Assembly (NCBI GenBank): GCA_035286595.1
Contig: DATEDA010000049.1
Span: 1-14,823, forward strand
Direction: 5' to 3'
Length of the DNA stretch: 14,823 nucleotides
DNA from: DATEDA01 sp035286595
GTDB taxonomy: Bacteria; Pseudomonadota; Gammaproteobacteria; Burkholderiales; SG8-39
The translations under genes were made by a program, and so were the position numbers. The notes below the pieces were generated by a model. The model was not told the DNA's origin. It saw only the letters and a program-made list of their open reading frames with translations, and did no database searches. Of this stretch, positions 6,585 through 13,918 are shown in pieces (positions within the stretch are counted from its first letter, which is position 1; each line of letters begins with the position of its first letter).

Positions 6585-6593
6585 ATTCTAGCA
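6585..6593 (-). promoter_or_regulatory. Extended -10 promoter element for folE2
   Basis: On the minus strand the sequence reads TGC-TAGAAT: an extended TGn motif followed by a 5/6 match to TATAAT, 41 bases before the folE2 ATG. The -35 region is weak, which is acceptable for an extended -10 promoter. It suggests folE2 can be transcribed separately from dxs. I saw no clear Zur-type AT-rich palindrome, although folE2 is zinc-regulated in some bacteria. Confidence 0.45.
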
Positions 6594-6621
6594 CGCACCC
6601 TCGCGACGTCGGCCCAAAGTC

Positions 6622-6664
6622 CTTTCGCCGCACGGGGTTATGCAGCTCGCACGTGCGGCGAAAG
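6622..6664 (-). terminator. 13-bp stem-loop spanning the dxs stop codon
   Basis: Bases 6622-6634 (CTTTCGCCGCACG) are perfectly complementary to 6652-6664, with a 17-base loop. The upstream arm on the minus strand is made of the last dxs codons, and the loop holds the TAA stop (6638-6640). No U-tract follows (the RNA continues GACUUUGGGC), so it is not a classical intrinsic terminator. It could be a Rho-assisted end, an mRNA 3' stabiliser or a partial attenuator before folE2. Confidence 0.45.
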
Positions 6665-8515
6665 CTGCCCGAGGCGGGCGCGGATCGACGCGAGGATCCC
6701 GTCCTTGTTCAGCCCCGCCACCGCGAGCAGCTGGTTCTGGTCGCCGTGATCGATGAACCGGTCGGGGAGCCCGAGCTGGAGCAGCGCGGCACCGATCCCC
6801 TGGGCGGCGAGGCTCTCGGCCACCGCGCTCCCGGCACCGCCCATCACGACGTTGTCCTCGACCGTGACCAGGAGCGCATGCGAGCGCGCGAGCTGGGCGA
6901 CGAGCTCGTCGTCGAGCGGCTTGACGAAGCGCATGTTCACGACGGTCGCGTCGAGCTCCTCGCCCGCTTCGAGCGCGGGCTTGAGCAGCGTCCCGAACGC
7001 GAGGATCGCGACCCGACGGCCCTCGCGGCGAACCTCGCCCTTGCCGATCGGCAGCGCGCGCATCTCCTTCTCGACCGGCACGCCGAGGCCGCCGCCGCGC
7101 GGATACCGCACCGCCGCCGGGCCATCGAGCAGGAACCCGGTGTAGAGCATCTGGCGGCACTCGTTCTCGTCCGCGGGCGCCATCACGGTGATGTTCGGGA
7201 CGCAGCGCAGGTACGCGAGGTCGAACGCACCGTGGTGGGTCTGCCCGTCGGCGCCGACCAGCCCCGCCCGGTCGAGCGCGAAGAGCACCGGCAGGTTCTG
7301 GATCTGGACGTCGTGGATGAACTGGTCGTAGGCGCGCTGGAGGAACGTCGAGTAGATCGCGACCACCGGCTTGAGCCCCTCGCAGGCGAGCCCGGCGGCG
7401 AAGGTCACGGCGTGCTGCTCGGCAATGCCGACGTCGAAGTAGCGGTCGGGGAATGCTTCAGCGAACTTCACCAGCCCGGAGCCTTCGCGCATCGCGGGCG
7501 TGATGCCGATCAGGCGCGGATCGCGCTCGGCCATGTCGCACAGCCAGTCGCCGAAGACCTGGGTGAACGTCGGCTTGCCGCCGGACTTGCCGCCGGCGAT
7601 CCCGGCCGCGGGCTCGAACTTCGAGACGCCGTGGTACAGGACGGGGTCGGCCTCCGCGAGCTTGTAGCCCTGACCCTTGGTGGTCACGATGTGGAGGAAC
7701 TGCGGGCCGGGCAGCGCCTTGATGTTCTTCAGCGTCGGGATGAGCGAGTCGAGGTCGTGGCCGTCGATCGGACCGATGTAGTTGAAGCCGAACTCCTCGA
7801 ACAGCGTCGACGGGACGACCATGCCCTTGGCGTGCTCCTCGACCTTGCGCGCGAGCTCCCACAGCGGCGGCACTCCGGAGAGCACTTTCTCCGCTGCGCG
7901 CCGCGCCGCAGCGTAGAACCGCCCGGAAACGAGCCGTGCGAGGTAGCGGTTCATTCCGCCCACCGCCGGCGAGATCGACATGTCGTTGTCGTTCAGGATC
8001 ACGAGGAGGCTTACGCCGTCGGCGATCCCGGCGTTGTTCATCGCCTCGAAGGCCATGCCCGCCGACATCGCGCCATCGCCGATGACGGCGATGACGCGCC
8101 GCTGCTCGCCCTTGCGCTTGGCGGCGACCGCCATCCCGAGCGCCGCGCTGATCGAGGTGCTCGAGTGCGCGGTCCCGAACGTGTCGTAGGCCGATTCGCT
8201 CCGGCGCGGGAAGCCCGAGATCCCGCCCAGCATCCGCAGTCGCGCCATTGCCTCGCGGCGCCCGGTGAGGATCTTGTGCGGATAGGTCTGGTGGCCGACG
8301 TCCCAGACGATCCGGTCCTCCGGGGTGTTGAAGACCCAGTGGAGCGCGATCGTGAGCTCCACCGAGCCGAGGTTCGACGCGAGGTGCCCGCCGGTCTTGC
8401 TGACCGACTCCAGCACGAAGGCCCGCAGCTCGGTCGCGAGCTCGCCGAGCTGCTTGCGTTCGAGCTTGCGGAGGCTCGCAGGGTCGTTGATGGTCTGAAG
8501 AAGCTCGTAGGCCAC
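6638..8515 (-). CDS. dxs: 1-deoxy-D-xylulose-5-phosphate synthase
   Basis: A 625-residue thiamine-diphosphate enzyme that condenses pyruvate and glyceraldehyde 3-phosphate to DXP, the first step of the MEP isoprenoid pathway (also feeding thiamine and pyridoxal synthesis). Landmarks: TGGHLASNLG with His44, WDVGHQTYPHKILTG with His75, the ThDP/Mg motif IGDGAM (146-148) through NDND (175-178), GPIDGHD, and in the transketolase-like second half FDVGIAEQHAV with its catalytic Glu, then GADGQTHHGAFD. Length fits the usual 615-640. The start is GTG 8515 (MAYELLQTIND), the normal family N-terminus; the frame stays open to 9217, but that part is antisense-like noise over ispA. It lies 74 bases after ispA, the usual betaproteobacterial order. 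Confidence 0.96.
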   Translation of the reverse strand: MAYELLQTINDPASLRKLERKQLGELATELRAFVLESVSKTGGHLASNLGSVELTIALHWVFNTPEDRIVWDVGHQTYPHKILTGRREAMARLRMLGGISGFPRRSESAYDTFGTAHSSTSISAALGMAVAAKRKGEQRRVIAVIGDGAMSAGMAFEAMNNAGIADGVSLLVILNDNDMSISPAVGGMNRYLARLVSGRFYAAARRAAEKVLSGVPPLWELARKVEEHAKGMVVPSTLFEEFGFNYIGPIDGHDLDSLIPTLKNIKALPGPQFLHIVTTKGQGYKLAEADPVLYHGVSKFEPAAGIAGGKSGGKPTFTQVFGDWLCDMAERDPRLIGITPAMREGSGLVKFAEAFPDRYFDVGIAEQHAVTFAAGLACEGLKPVVAIYSTFLQRAYDQFIHDVQIQNLPVLFALDRAGLVGADGQTHHGAFDLAYLRCVPNITVMAPADENECRQMLYTGFLLDGPAAVRYPRGGGLGVPVEKEMRALPIGKGEVRREGRRVAILAFGTLLKPALEAGEELDATVVNMRFVKPLDDELVAQLARSHALLVTVEDNVVMGGAGSAVAESLAAQGIGAALLQLGLPDRFIDHGDQNQLLAVAGLNKDGILASIRARLGQLSPHVRAA

Positions 8516-8569
8516 GGGTTGCGGAATCTCGGGTGCGGACGGGGGAGCCGGGCGCTGCTGCTGCCGGTG

Positions 8570-8575
8570 ATTGTA
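8570..8575 (-). promoter_or_regulatory. Candidate internal -10 element for dxs
   Basis: Minus-strand TACAAT (5/6 to TATAAT) lies 54 bases upstream of the dxs GTG, in the 74-base ispA-dxs gap (8516-8589). The gap otherwise holds a CAG-rich stretch and no gene. The -35 hexamer 17-18 bases upstream (GAGTTC/CGAGTT) falls in the ispA stop region and matches poorly. It could give dxs transcription independent of xseB-ispA. Confidence 0.35.
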
Positions 8576-8589
8576 GCGCGTCCGGCGCG

Positions 8590-9492
8590 TCAGAACTCGC
8601 GCAGCACGATGAAATCGGCGAGGTCGAGCAGCCGTTCGGCGCGCGGGCCGAACCCCTCCAGGGCGGCGCGCGCATCCCGGCGCAGCTCCTGCGCGAGCGC
8701 GCGCGCGCGGGCGAGCCCGAGCACGGACACGTAGGTGGGCTTGCCCCGCGCCGCGTCCTTGCCGGCGGTCTTGCCGAGCGTCGCCGTCGGGGTCTCGGTG
8801 TCGAGGACGTCGTCGACCACCTGGAAAGCGAGGCCGACGCACTTGGCGTATCGATCGAGCCGCCCGAGCTCGGCCGCGCCCAGCGCGTCGCCGCAGCGTA
8901 CGCTGAGCATGACCGACGCCCGGATCAGGGCGCCGGTCTTGAGGATGTGCATGAACTCGAGCTCCGGAAGCGTGAGGCTCGTCCCGACCGCGGCGAGGTC
9001 GATCGCCTGGCCGCCCGCCATGCCGCGGGTGCCACTCGCGACCGCGAAGGCGCGCACCATCTCGAGCTGGGCCGCGGGATCGTCGGCGAGGCGATTCCCC
9101 GCCAGCACCTCGAACGCCAGCGACTGCAGGCTGTCGCCGACGAGGAGCGCCGTCGCCTCGTCGAACTCGACGTGCACCGTCGGCTTGCCGCGGCGGAGCG
9201 TGTCGTCGTCCATGCACGGCAGGTCGTCGTGGACGAGGGAGTAGGCGTGGAGGAGCTCGACGGCGCAGGCGACCGCCTCGAGCCGTTCCGGCGCCGCGCG
9301 CGCGGCCTCGCCCGCGGCGAAGGCGAGCAGCGGTCTCACCCGCTTGCCGCCGCCCAGCACGGCGTAGCGCATCGCTTCGTGCAGCCGCTGCGGGGCCTCG
9401 CCGCCGGGCGGGAGCATGCGGTCGAGTGCGCGCTCGACGCGCGCCTGCACGCCCGCCATCCAGTCGCGGAACTCAGCCTTCGGCGTCGCCAC
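8590..9492 (-). CDS. ispA: Farnesyl diphosphate synthase (polyprenyl synthetase)
   Basis: A 300-residue cytosolic prenyltransferase joining DMAPP/GPP with IPP to make farnesyl diphosphate, precursor of quinone side chains and undecaprenyl phosphate. Both Asp-rich motifs are present: first HAYSLVHDDLPCMDDD (Asp89, Asp90, Asp95), with the two-residue insertion of bacterial type II FPP synthases, and second FQVVDDVLD (Asp227, Asp228, Asp231). GGGKRVRP (47-54) is the IPP-binding segment, and KTGALIR (185-191) is a further family block. The start is GTG 9492, overlapping the end of xseB by 20 bases, which implies translational coupling. A later ATG would remove the first helix. It works directly downstream of the MEP pathway begun by the adjacent dxs. 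Confidence 0.95.
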   Translation of the reverse strand: MATPKAEFRDWMAGVQARVERALDRMLPPGGEAPQRLHEAMRYAVLGGGKRVRPLLAFAAGEAARAAPERLEAVACAVELLHAYSLVHDDLPCMDDDTLRRGKPTVHVEFDEATALLVGDSLQSLAFEVLAGNRLADDPAAQLEMVRAFAVASGTRGMAGGQAIDLAAVGTSLTLPELEFMHILKTGALIRASVMLSVRCGDALGAAELGRLDRYAKCVGLAFQVVDDVLDTETPTATLGKTAGKDAARGKPTYVSVLGLARARALAQELRRDARAALEGFGPRAERLLDLADFIVLREF

Positions 9493-9733
9493 TCGCCGAC
9501 CCCGCCGGCATCGCCTTCAGCGCTTCGTCCTCCAGCACGCGGACCTGCTGCTGCGCCTGCGCAAGGGTCGCCTGGCAATACCTGGCGAGCTCCAGCCCCC
9601 GCTGGTGCGCGGCGAGCGACTGCTCGAGCGTCAGGCTGCCCGCCTCCATCGACTGGACGATCTTCTCGAGCTCGGCGAGCGCGGCCTCGAAGCTCGCAGG
9701 CGCCTCGGCGCCGGAGGACTCGCGCTTCGCCAT
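9473..9733 (-). CDS. xseB: Exodeoxyribonuclease VII small subunit
   Basis: An 86-residue small subunit of exonuclease VII, which binds the large subunit XseA to degrade single-stranded DNA. The core is typical: FEAALAELEKIVQSMEAGSL, then TLEQSLAAHQRGLELARYCQ, two helices forming a hairpin, followed by a coiled-coil-like AQAQQQVRVLED and an acidic tail. It is complete and of usual length (75-90). The start is ATG 9733, with GAGGA 4 bases upstream; that SD overlaps the stop codon of a small ORF (9741). It overlaps ispA by 20 bases. XseA is not in the window, as is usual because the two genes are rarely adjacent. Confidence 0.95.
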   Translation of the reverse strand: MAKRESSGAEAPASFEAALAELEKIVQSMEAGSLTLEQSLAAHQRGLELARYCQATLAQAQQQVRVLEDEALKAMPAGSASGDAEG

Positions 9734-9740
9734 GCGGTCC

Positions 9741-9812
9741 TCAGGCGGCGACGCACGCGCGCGCGAGCATCGCGTGCAGGAGCACGTTGGAGCCGGCGGC
9801 GAGATCGTTCAT
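9741..9812 (-). CDS. Candidate 23-residue small ORF / leader peptide upstream of xseB
   Basis: On the minus strand, ATG 9812 opens a 23-codon frame (MNDLAAGSNVLLHAML through ARACVAA) that ends in TGA at 9741-9743. A near-perfect GGAGG (9818-9822) sits 5 bases before the ATG, better than the signals of most annotated genes nearby. The TGA overlaps the xseB SD, 7 bases before the xseB ATG, which is the geometry of translational coupling. Third positions are almost all G or C, like the neighbours, although the background is also GC-rich. The peptide is mildly hydrophobic with one Cys. I recognise no family. It could be a leader that sets xseB translation or a real small protein. Confidence 0.45.
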   Translation of the reverse strand: MNDLAAGSNVLLHAMLARACVAA

Positions 9813-9842
9813 CGTGGCCTCCGTGTAGTTGTCACGCTACGC

Positions 9843-9856
9843 GGGGGCATGCCCCC
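9843..9856. repeat. 14-bp perfect palindrome in the aminotransferase-xseB gap
   Basis: GGGGGCATGCCCCC is a perfect palindrome in the 77-base gap between the aminotransferase stop and the small ORF. On the minus strand the surroundings read CGGGGA, ACGAGGGGGC, GCCCCC, close to the hairpin element after thyA. It could act as a GC-rich hairpin ending or slowing transcription from the aminotransferase, but no U-tract follows. Confidence 0.5.
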
Positions 9857-9889
9857 TCGTGCTCCCCGATTCCGGACAAGCTGCCCCAT

Positions 9890-11239
9890 TTAACAAGTCG
9901 CGCGGATTGCCTTGCGCAGGTCGTCCGCCATCTTCGCGATCTCGGCTTCGGTAGAGATGAAGGGCGGACCGACCGCAATCGTGTCGCCGGTGAAGCGCGG
10001 CAGCTGGCCGAGCGCGAGCGCCTGCTCGAACACGCGGATCGCGCGCAGGCCCGGCTCGCCGGCGATCGGCTCGAGGTCGACCGCGGCGGCGAGCCCGCAG
10101 TTGCGGATGTCGAGGACGCCCGGCTCGCCCTTCAGCGAGTGCATGGCGTTCTCGAGCACCGGCTCGAGCGCGCGCACGCGCGCGAACACCCCCTCCTCCT
10201 CCAGGAGGTCGAGGGTGGCGTGCGCGGCGGCGACCGCCATCGGATGCCCCGAGTACGTGTAGCCGTGGAAGAACTCGACCGAATGCTCGGGCCCGGTCAT
10301 GAACGCCTCGTAGATCTCCTTGCGGGCGATCACGCCGCCGAGCGGGACCACGCCGTTGTTCACGTTCTTGGCGAACGTGATCATGTCCGGCACGACGCCG
10401 AAGCGGTCGGCGCCGAACGCCGCGCCCATGCGCCCGAATCCGGTGATGACCTCGTCGAAGACGAGCAGGATGCCGTGCTTCGTGCAGACCTCCCGCAGCT
10501 TCTGCAGATAGCCGACCGGCGGCACGATCACGCCCGCCGAGCCCTGCATTGGCTCGACGATGACCGCGGCGATGGTCGACGCGTCGTGCAGGGCGACGAG
10601 CCGGCTGAGCTCGTCGGCGAGGTGCGCGCCCCAGCCCGGCATGCCGCGCGAGAACGCCATCTCGGCCGGGTTGTGCGTGTGCGGCAGGTGGTCGACGCCG
10701 ACGAGCTGCGCCGACGGGAACATCTTGCGGTTCGCGACCATCCCGCCAACCGAGATGCCGCCGAAGCCGACGCCGTGATAGCCGCGCTCGCGGCCGATGA
10801 AGCGCGTGCGCGCCGCCTCGCCCTTCATGCGGTGGTAGCCGAGCGCGATCTTGAGCGCGGTGTCGACCGACTCGGAGCCCGAGTTGACGAAGAACACGTG
10901 ATCGAGCCCGGCCGGCGCCAGCGCCGCGATGCGCTCGGCGAGCCGGAACGTGCCCGGGTAGCCCATCTGGAACGCCGGGCTGTAGTCGATCGTCTCGAAC
11001 TGGCGCTTGAGCGCCGCGCCGATGCGCGGGTGCGCATGGCCGAGGCCGACGCACCAGAGCCCCGAGAGACAGTCGAACAGGCGGTCGCCCTCGACGGTCC
11101 AGTAGTACGCGCCCTCCGCGCGTGCGAGGAGGCGCCGCGCGGGATGCCGCTTGAAGTAGCGATTGTGCGAGAACGGCATCCAGTACGGGTCGAGGTTCGC
11201 AGCGACCTCGGTCATGCCCTTGGTGACGGGCTCATTCAT
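9890..11239 (-). CDS. Class III PLP aminotransferase (omega-amino acid--pyruvate type)
   Basis: A 449-residue fold-type I PLP enzyme of the class III (omega) aminotransferases. It is closest in pattern to beta-alanine/omega-amino acid--pyruvate transaminases: N-terminal YWMPFSHNRYFKRHPAR, then GLWCVGLGHAHP. Cofactor residues are visible: GSES (121-124) binding PLP phosphate, ERGYHG (151-156) with the stacking Tyr, FDEVITGFGR with Asp262 against the pyridine N, and Lys291 in TFAKNVNNG as Schiff-base lysine. Length fits the family (440-455). The start is ATG 11239, with GGAGA about 6 bases upstream. Exact substrates (beta-alanine, taurine, polyamine or aromatic amines) cannot be told from sequence alone. 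It is divergent from the sulfurtransferase and upstream of the xseB operon on the same strand. Confidence 0.9.
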   Translation of the reverse strand: MNEPVTKGMTEVAANLDPYWMPFSHNRYFKRHPARRLLARAEGAYYWTVEGDRLFDCLSGLWCVGLGHAHPRIGAALKRQFETIDYSPAFQMGYPGTFRLAERIAALAPAGLDHVFFVNSGSESVDTALKIALGYHRMKGEAARTRFIGRERGYHGVGFGGISVGGMVANRKMFPSAQLVGVDHLPHTHNPAEMAFSRGMPGWGAHLADELSRLVALHDASTIAAVIVEPMQGSAGVIVPPVGYLQKLREVCTKHGILLVFDEVITGFGRMGAAFGADRFGVVPDMITFAKNVNNGVVPLGGVIARKEIYEAFMTGPEHSVEFFHGYTYSGHPMAVAAAHATLDLLEEEGVFARVRALEPVLENAMHSLKGEPGVLDIRNCGLAAAVDLEPIAGEPGLRAIRVFEQALALGQLPRFTGDTIAVGPPFISTEAEIAKMADDLRKAIRATC

Positions 11240-11261
11240 GGTGGCTCTCCGCGGATGCGCA

Positions 11262-11267
11262 ATTATC
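11262..11267 (-). promoter_or_regulatory. Candidate -10 element for the aminotransferase
   Basis: Minus-strand GATAAT (5/6 to TATAAT) lies 22 bases upstream of the aminotransferase ATG. The best -35 candidate, CTGTCA, is only 15 bases away and coincides with the complement of the -35 of the opposite promoter. The two promoters would therefore overlap and compete. Confidence 0.3.
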
Positions 11268-11281
11268 GCCCAGCCGGGGCG

Positions 11282-11310
11282 ATGACAGGGCTACATCAGG
11301 GGGCTATATT
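11282..11310 (+). promoter_or_regulatory. Sigma70-type promoter for the sulfurtransferase
   Basis: ATGACA (11282-11287, 5/6 to TTGACA) and TATATT (11305-11310, 5/6 to TATAAT) are separated by exactly 17 bases, the best promoter match in the window. Transcription would start near 11317, giving a leader of under 20 bases before ATG 11335. It likely drives the sulfurtransferase and possibly the downstream DUF2784-kinase-thyA genes. Confidence 0.6.
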
Positions 11311-11334
11311 CCGTCGCAACGCAACGGCGCGGCC

Positions 11335-12186
11335 ATGTCCTTCACCACCCTCGTCGACACCCACACGCTCGCCGGCCACCTCGACGATCCAGCCTGGGTC
11401 GTGTTCGACTGCCGCCACGACCTCGCGCGCCCGGACGCGGGCCGCGAGGAGTACCTGAAGTCGCACATCCCCGGCGCGCGGTTCATGCACATGGACGAGG
11501 ACCTCGCGGGGCCGCTCACCGGCCGGAACGGGCGCCATCCGCTCCCCGACCCCGCCGCCTTCGCGGCGAAGCTCGGCGCGGCCGGGGTCGGGCGGGACTC
11601 GCAGGTCGTTGCTTACGACGCCCAGGGCGGCGCGAGCGCGGCGCGTCTCTGGTGGATGTTGCGCTGGCTCGGGCACGCCGCGGTCGCGGTGCTCGACGGC
11701 GGCCTGGCCAAGTGGCTGCGGGAGGAGCGGCCAGAAACGGCGGCGCTGCCGCGCATCGCGCCGGCGCGGTTCGCGCCGCGCGTGCGGCCACTCGCGGTGG
11801 ATGTCGGATTCGTCGCCTCGCACCTGCGCGACGGGGCGGTGAAGCTCGTCGACGCGCGGTCGGCCGAACGGTATCGCGGCGAGGCCGAGCCGATCGATCC
11901 CGTGGCCGGCCACATTCCCGGCTCGGTCAACCGCTTCGTCGGGGAGAATCTCGCCACGGGCGGCGTGTTCAAACCGGCGGCACAGCTCCGCGCGGAGTGG
12001 CAGGGGTTGCTCGCGGGGGTGCCTGGGGAAGGCGTCGTGCACTCGTGCGGCTCGGGCGTTGCGGCATGCCACAACCTCCTCGCGATGGAGATCGCGGGGC
12101 TTTCGGGAAGCCGCGTCTACCCCGGTTCGTGGAGCGAGTGGTGCGCGGATCCGCGGCGACCCTACGTCACGGGCGGGGACCCGTGA
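11335..12186 (+). CDS. Tandem-rhodanese sulfurtransferase (3-mercaptopyruvate/thiosulfate type)
   Basis: A 283-residue cytosolic sulfurtransferase with two rhodanese domains. The inactive N-terminal domain (about 5-140) has FDCRHDL, HIPGARFMHMDEDLAG and VVAYDAQGG, with Asp in place of the catalytic Cys. The catalytic domain (about 155-280) has LVDARSAERYRG, GHIPGSVN and the loop HSCGSGVAA with Cys238. A CGSG-type loop is closer to 3-mercaptopyruvate sulfurtransferase (SseA, CGSGVTA) than to thiosulfate sulfurtransferase (CRKG), so mercaptopyruvate is the likelier donor. Here the usual Thr of the loop is Ala, as is common. YPGSWSEW near the end is typical. The start is ATG 11335; no clear SD is seen, and a short leader from the 11282 promoter is likely. 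Confidence 0.9.
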   Translation: MSFTTLVDTHTLAGHLDDPAWVVFDCRHDLARPDAGREEYLKSHIPGARFMHMDEDLAGPLTGRNGRHPLPDPAAFAAKLGAAGVGRDSQVVAYDAQGGASAARLWWMLRWLGHAAVAVLDGGLAKWLREERPETAALPRIAPARFAPRVRPLAVDVGFVASHLRDGAVKLVDARSAERYRGEAEPIDPVAGHIPGSVNRFVGENLATGGVFKPAAQLRAEWQGLLAGVPGEGVVHSCGSGVAACHNLLAMEIAGLSGSRVYPGSWSEWCADPRRPYVTGGDP

Positions 12187-12237
12187 CGCACCTCGGGTCG
12201 ACCGGGGCCGCACCCTGAGGACGGCAGAGGCTCGGCA

Positions 12238-12654
12238 GTGAGCACTGCTCTCCTCGCCGACGTCATCCTCGTCCTCCACTTCGCGTTCGTCGTGTTCGTC
12301 GTCGGGGGTCTCGCGCTGATCCTCGTCGGCGCCGTCGCCGGATGGCGCTGGATCCGCAACCGCGCGTTTCGCTACGCCCATCTCGCGGCGATCGTCTTCG
12401 TCGCCGCCGAGGCGCTCGTCGGCGTCGCCTGTCCGCTCACCGTCTGGGAGTACCTGCTGCGGAGCGGAAGCCCCGACGGCCCGAGCTTCGTCGGCCGCTG
12501 GGTGAGCCGGCTCCTCTACTACGACTTTCCCGAGTGGGGTTTCACGCTCGCTTATTGTCTCTTCGCGATTGCGGTAGCCGTCACACTTTGGCGCGTGCCG
12601 CCGGAGACGCGCTCCCGGAAAGAGCTATCATCCAGCGAGCCTTTCCCTCCTTGA
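12238..12654 (+). CDS. DUF2784 family membrane protein
   Basis: A 138-residue inner-membrane protein with four predicted helices: ADVILVLHFAFVVFVVGGLALIL (about 7-30), the segment near 45-65 (YAHLAAIVFVAAEALVGVACPL), a shorter middle part, and FTLAYCLFAIAVAVTLW (about 102-118). The order of the motifs LHFAFV, VACPLTVWEYLLR and the Tyr/Phe-rich LLYYDFPEW matches DUF2784, whose function is unknown. The start is GTG 12238, with AGAGG about 7 bases upstream. It follows the sulfurtransferase by 51 bases; that gap holds only an imperfect CCTCGGGT/ACCCTGAGG inverted repeat (12191-12220). Its stop is 4 bases before the kinase ATG, so the two are translationally linked. Confidence 0.8.
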   Translation: MSTALLADVILVLHFAFVVFVVGGLALILVGAVAGWRWIRNRAFRYAHLAAIVFVAAEALVGVACPLTVWEYLLRSGSPDGPSFVGRWVSRLLYYDFPEWGFTLAYCLFAIAVAVTLWRVPPETRSRKELSSSEPFPP

Positions 12655-12658
12655 CCGA

Positions 12659-13900
12659 ATGCGCGTCCTGGTCATCGACGATTCCCGGGAGTTTCGCGAG
12701 CGGATCGCGCAGTATCTCGGCGCCGCAATGCCCGACGCCGAACTCACCCTCTGGGACCCGGCCCGCCACGGCAAGCCGACCGTCGGCTTCGACTGGCGCC
12801 GGTACGACGCGTTGCTGCTCGACGACACGCCCGGCGACGGACAGGACGGCCTCGAGTGGCTGCGGGAGTTCCGCGCCGAGGGGCCGGTTCCGCCGACGCT
12901 CGTGCTCTCCGACTCGGGGGGCGAGGACACGGCGGTCAAGGCGATCAAGGCCGGCGCCGCGGACTGCCTCAAGAAGCCCGACGTCACGGCGATCCGGCTC
13001 GCGATGGCGATCAAGGAGGCGATGATCGAGGCGGTGGAGATCTCGCGCGACGTCGGCATGCTGCGCCGGACCCAGCAGCTGTCGATCGCCGAGATCGGCC
13101 AGCCGGCCGGCAACGTGAAGCTCGACGTCGCCGGGTACAAGGTGCTGCGGAAGATCGGCGAAGGCGGGATGTCGCGCGTCTTCCTCGCCGAGCGGGAGTC
13201 CGACGGCCTGCAGCTCGTGCTGAAGATGCTCGACCCGCGGCTCGCCGCCGACCCGGCGTCGCGCGCGCGGTTCGTGCGCGAGTACAAGATCATCCAGCGC
13301 ATCCAGAACGAGCACGTCGTCATGATCTTCGACCAGGGATTCACGTCCGACGACCCGTGGCTCGCCATGGAGTACTTCCCCGGCGGGGACCTCCAGGAGC
13401 GCATCCGCAAGGGCATCAGCTCGATGGGCTCGCTCAAGATCCTGGTGCAGCTCGCGGAGGCGCTCGACGCCGTGCACGCGGCGGGCGTCGTGCACCGCGA
13501 CCTGAAGCCGCAGAACATCATGTTCCGCGCGAACCACCGCCCGGCGATCCTCGACTTCGGCCTGGCGCGCGAGATCGACGCGACCTCGACGCTCACCCAG
13601 AAGGGCATGGTGATGGCCACGCCCCTCTACATGAGCCCCGAGCAGTGCCTCGGCCATCCGCACGACGCGCGCGGCGACCTGTACGCCACCGGCGTCATCC
13701 TCTACGAAATGCTCACCGGCAAGCACGCCTACGAGGGCGACAACGCGTCGGCGCTCGCCTATCAGCACGTGCACGGCGAGATCCCGCGGCTGCCCAAGCG
13801 GCTCGCCGGGTACCAGCCGCTCGTCGACCGGCTGCTCGCCAAGCGTCCCGAGGACCGCTTCCAGTCGGCGCGGGAGCTGTTCAACTACATCGCGCACTGA
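12659..13900 (+). CDS. Response-regulator receiver / Ser-Thr protein kinase fusion
   Basis: A 413-residue cytosolic two-domain signalling protein. Residues 1-120 are a CheY-like receiver: acidic pair Asp7-Asp8 (VIDDS), acceptor region LLLDDTPGDGQDG (Asp55 or Asp56), Ser84 (LVLS) and Lys106 (KKP). A helical linker (about 120-155) joins it to a Hanks-type kinase (158-413) with every key residue: glycine loop IGEGGMSRV (166-174), Lys189, alpha-C Glu208, HRDLKPQN with Asp281 and Asn286, Asp299 of DFG, TPLYMSPEQ (activation-segment end) and the DLYATG anchor Asp340. There is no transmembrane or PASTA segment. The kinase may be switched by receiver phosphorylation (inference). No histidine kinase is nearby. 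The ATG has no SD and relies on coupling to DUF2784; thyA follows after 18 bases. Confidence 0.92.
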   Translation: MRVLVIDDSREFRERIAQYLGAAMPDAELTLWDPARHGKPTVGFDWRRYDALLLDDTPGDGQDGLEWLREFRAEGPVPPTLVLSDSGGEDTAVKAIKAGAADCLKKPDVTAIRLAMAIKEAMIEAVEISRDVGMLRRTQQLSIAEIGQPAGNVKLDVAGYKVLRKIGEGGMSRVFLAERESDGLQLVLKMLDPRLAADPASRARFVREYKIIQRIQNEHVVMIFDQGFTSDDPWLAMEYFPGGDLQERIRKGISSMGSLKILVQLAEALDAVHAAGVVHRDLKPQNIMFRANHRPAILDFGLAREIDATSTLTQKGMVMATPLYMSPEQCLGHPHDARGDLYATGVILYEMLTGKHAYEGDNASALAYQHVHGEIPRLPKRLAGYQPLVDRLLAKRPEDRFQSARELFNYIAH

Positions 13901-13918
13901 ACCCGGCGCCGATTCCGG

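Noticed and set aside
6653..8734. 693-codon open frame on the + strand opposite dxs
   Set aside because: Antisense shadow of a clearly identified dxs. Long stop-free antisense frames are expected at this G/C bias, and the translation is low-complexity Arg/Glu/Asp-rich with no family motif.
8516..9217. N-terminal extension of dxs up to 9217
   Set aside because: It would overlap most of ispA in another frame; the normal Dxs N-terminus starts at GTG 8515.
9416..11458. 680-codon open frame on the + strand opposite xseB/aminotransferase
   Set aside because: Crosses several genes and gaps on the other strand, with charged low-complexity composition; it is a shadow of real minus-strand genes.
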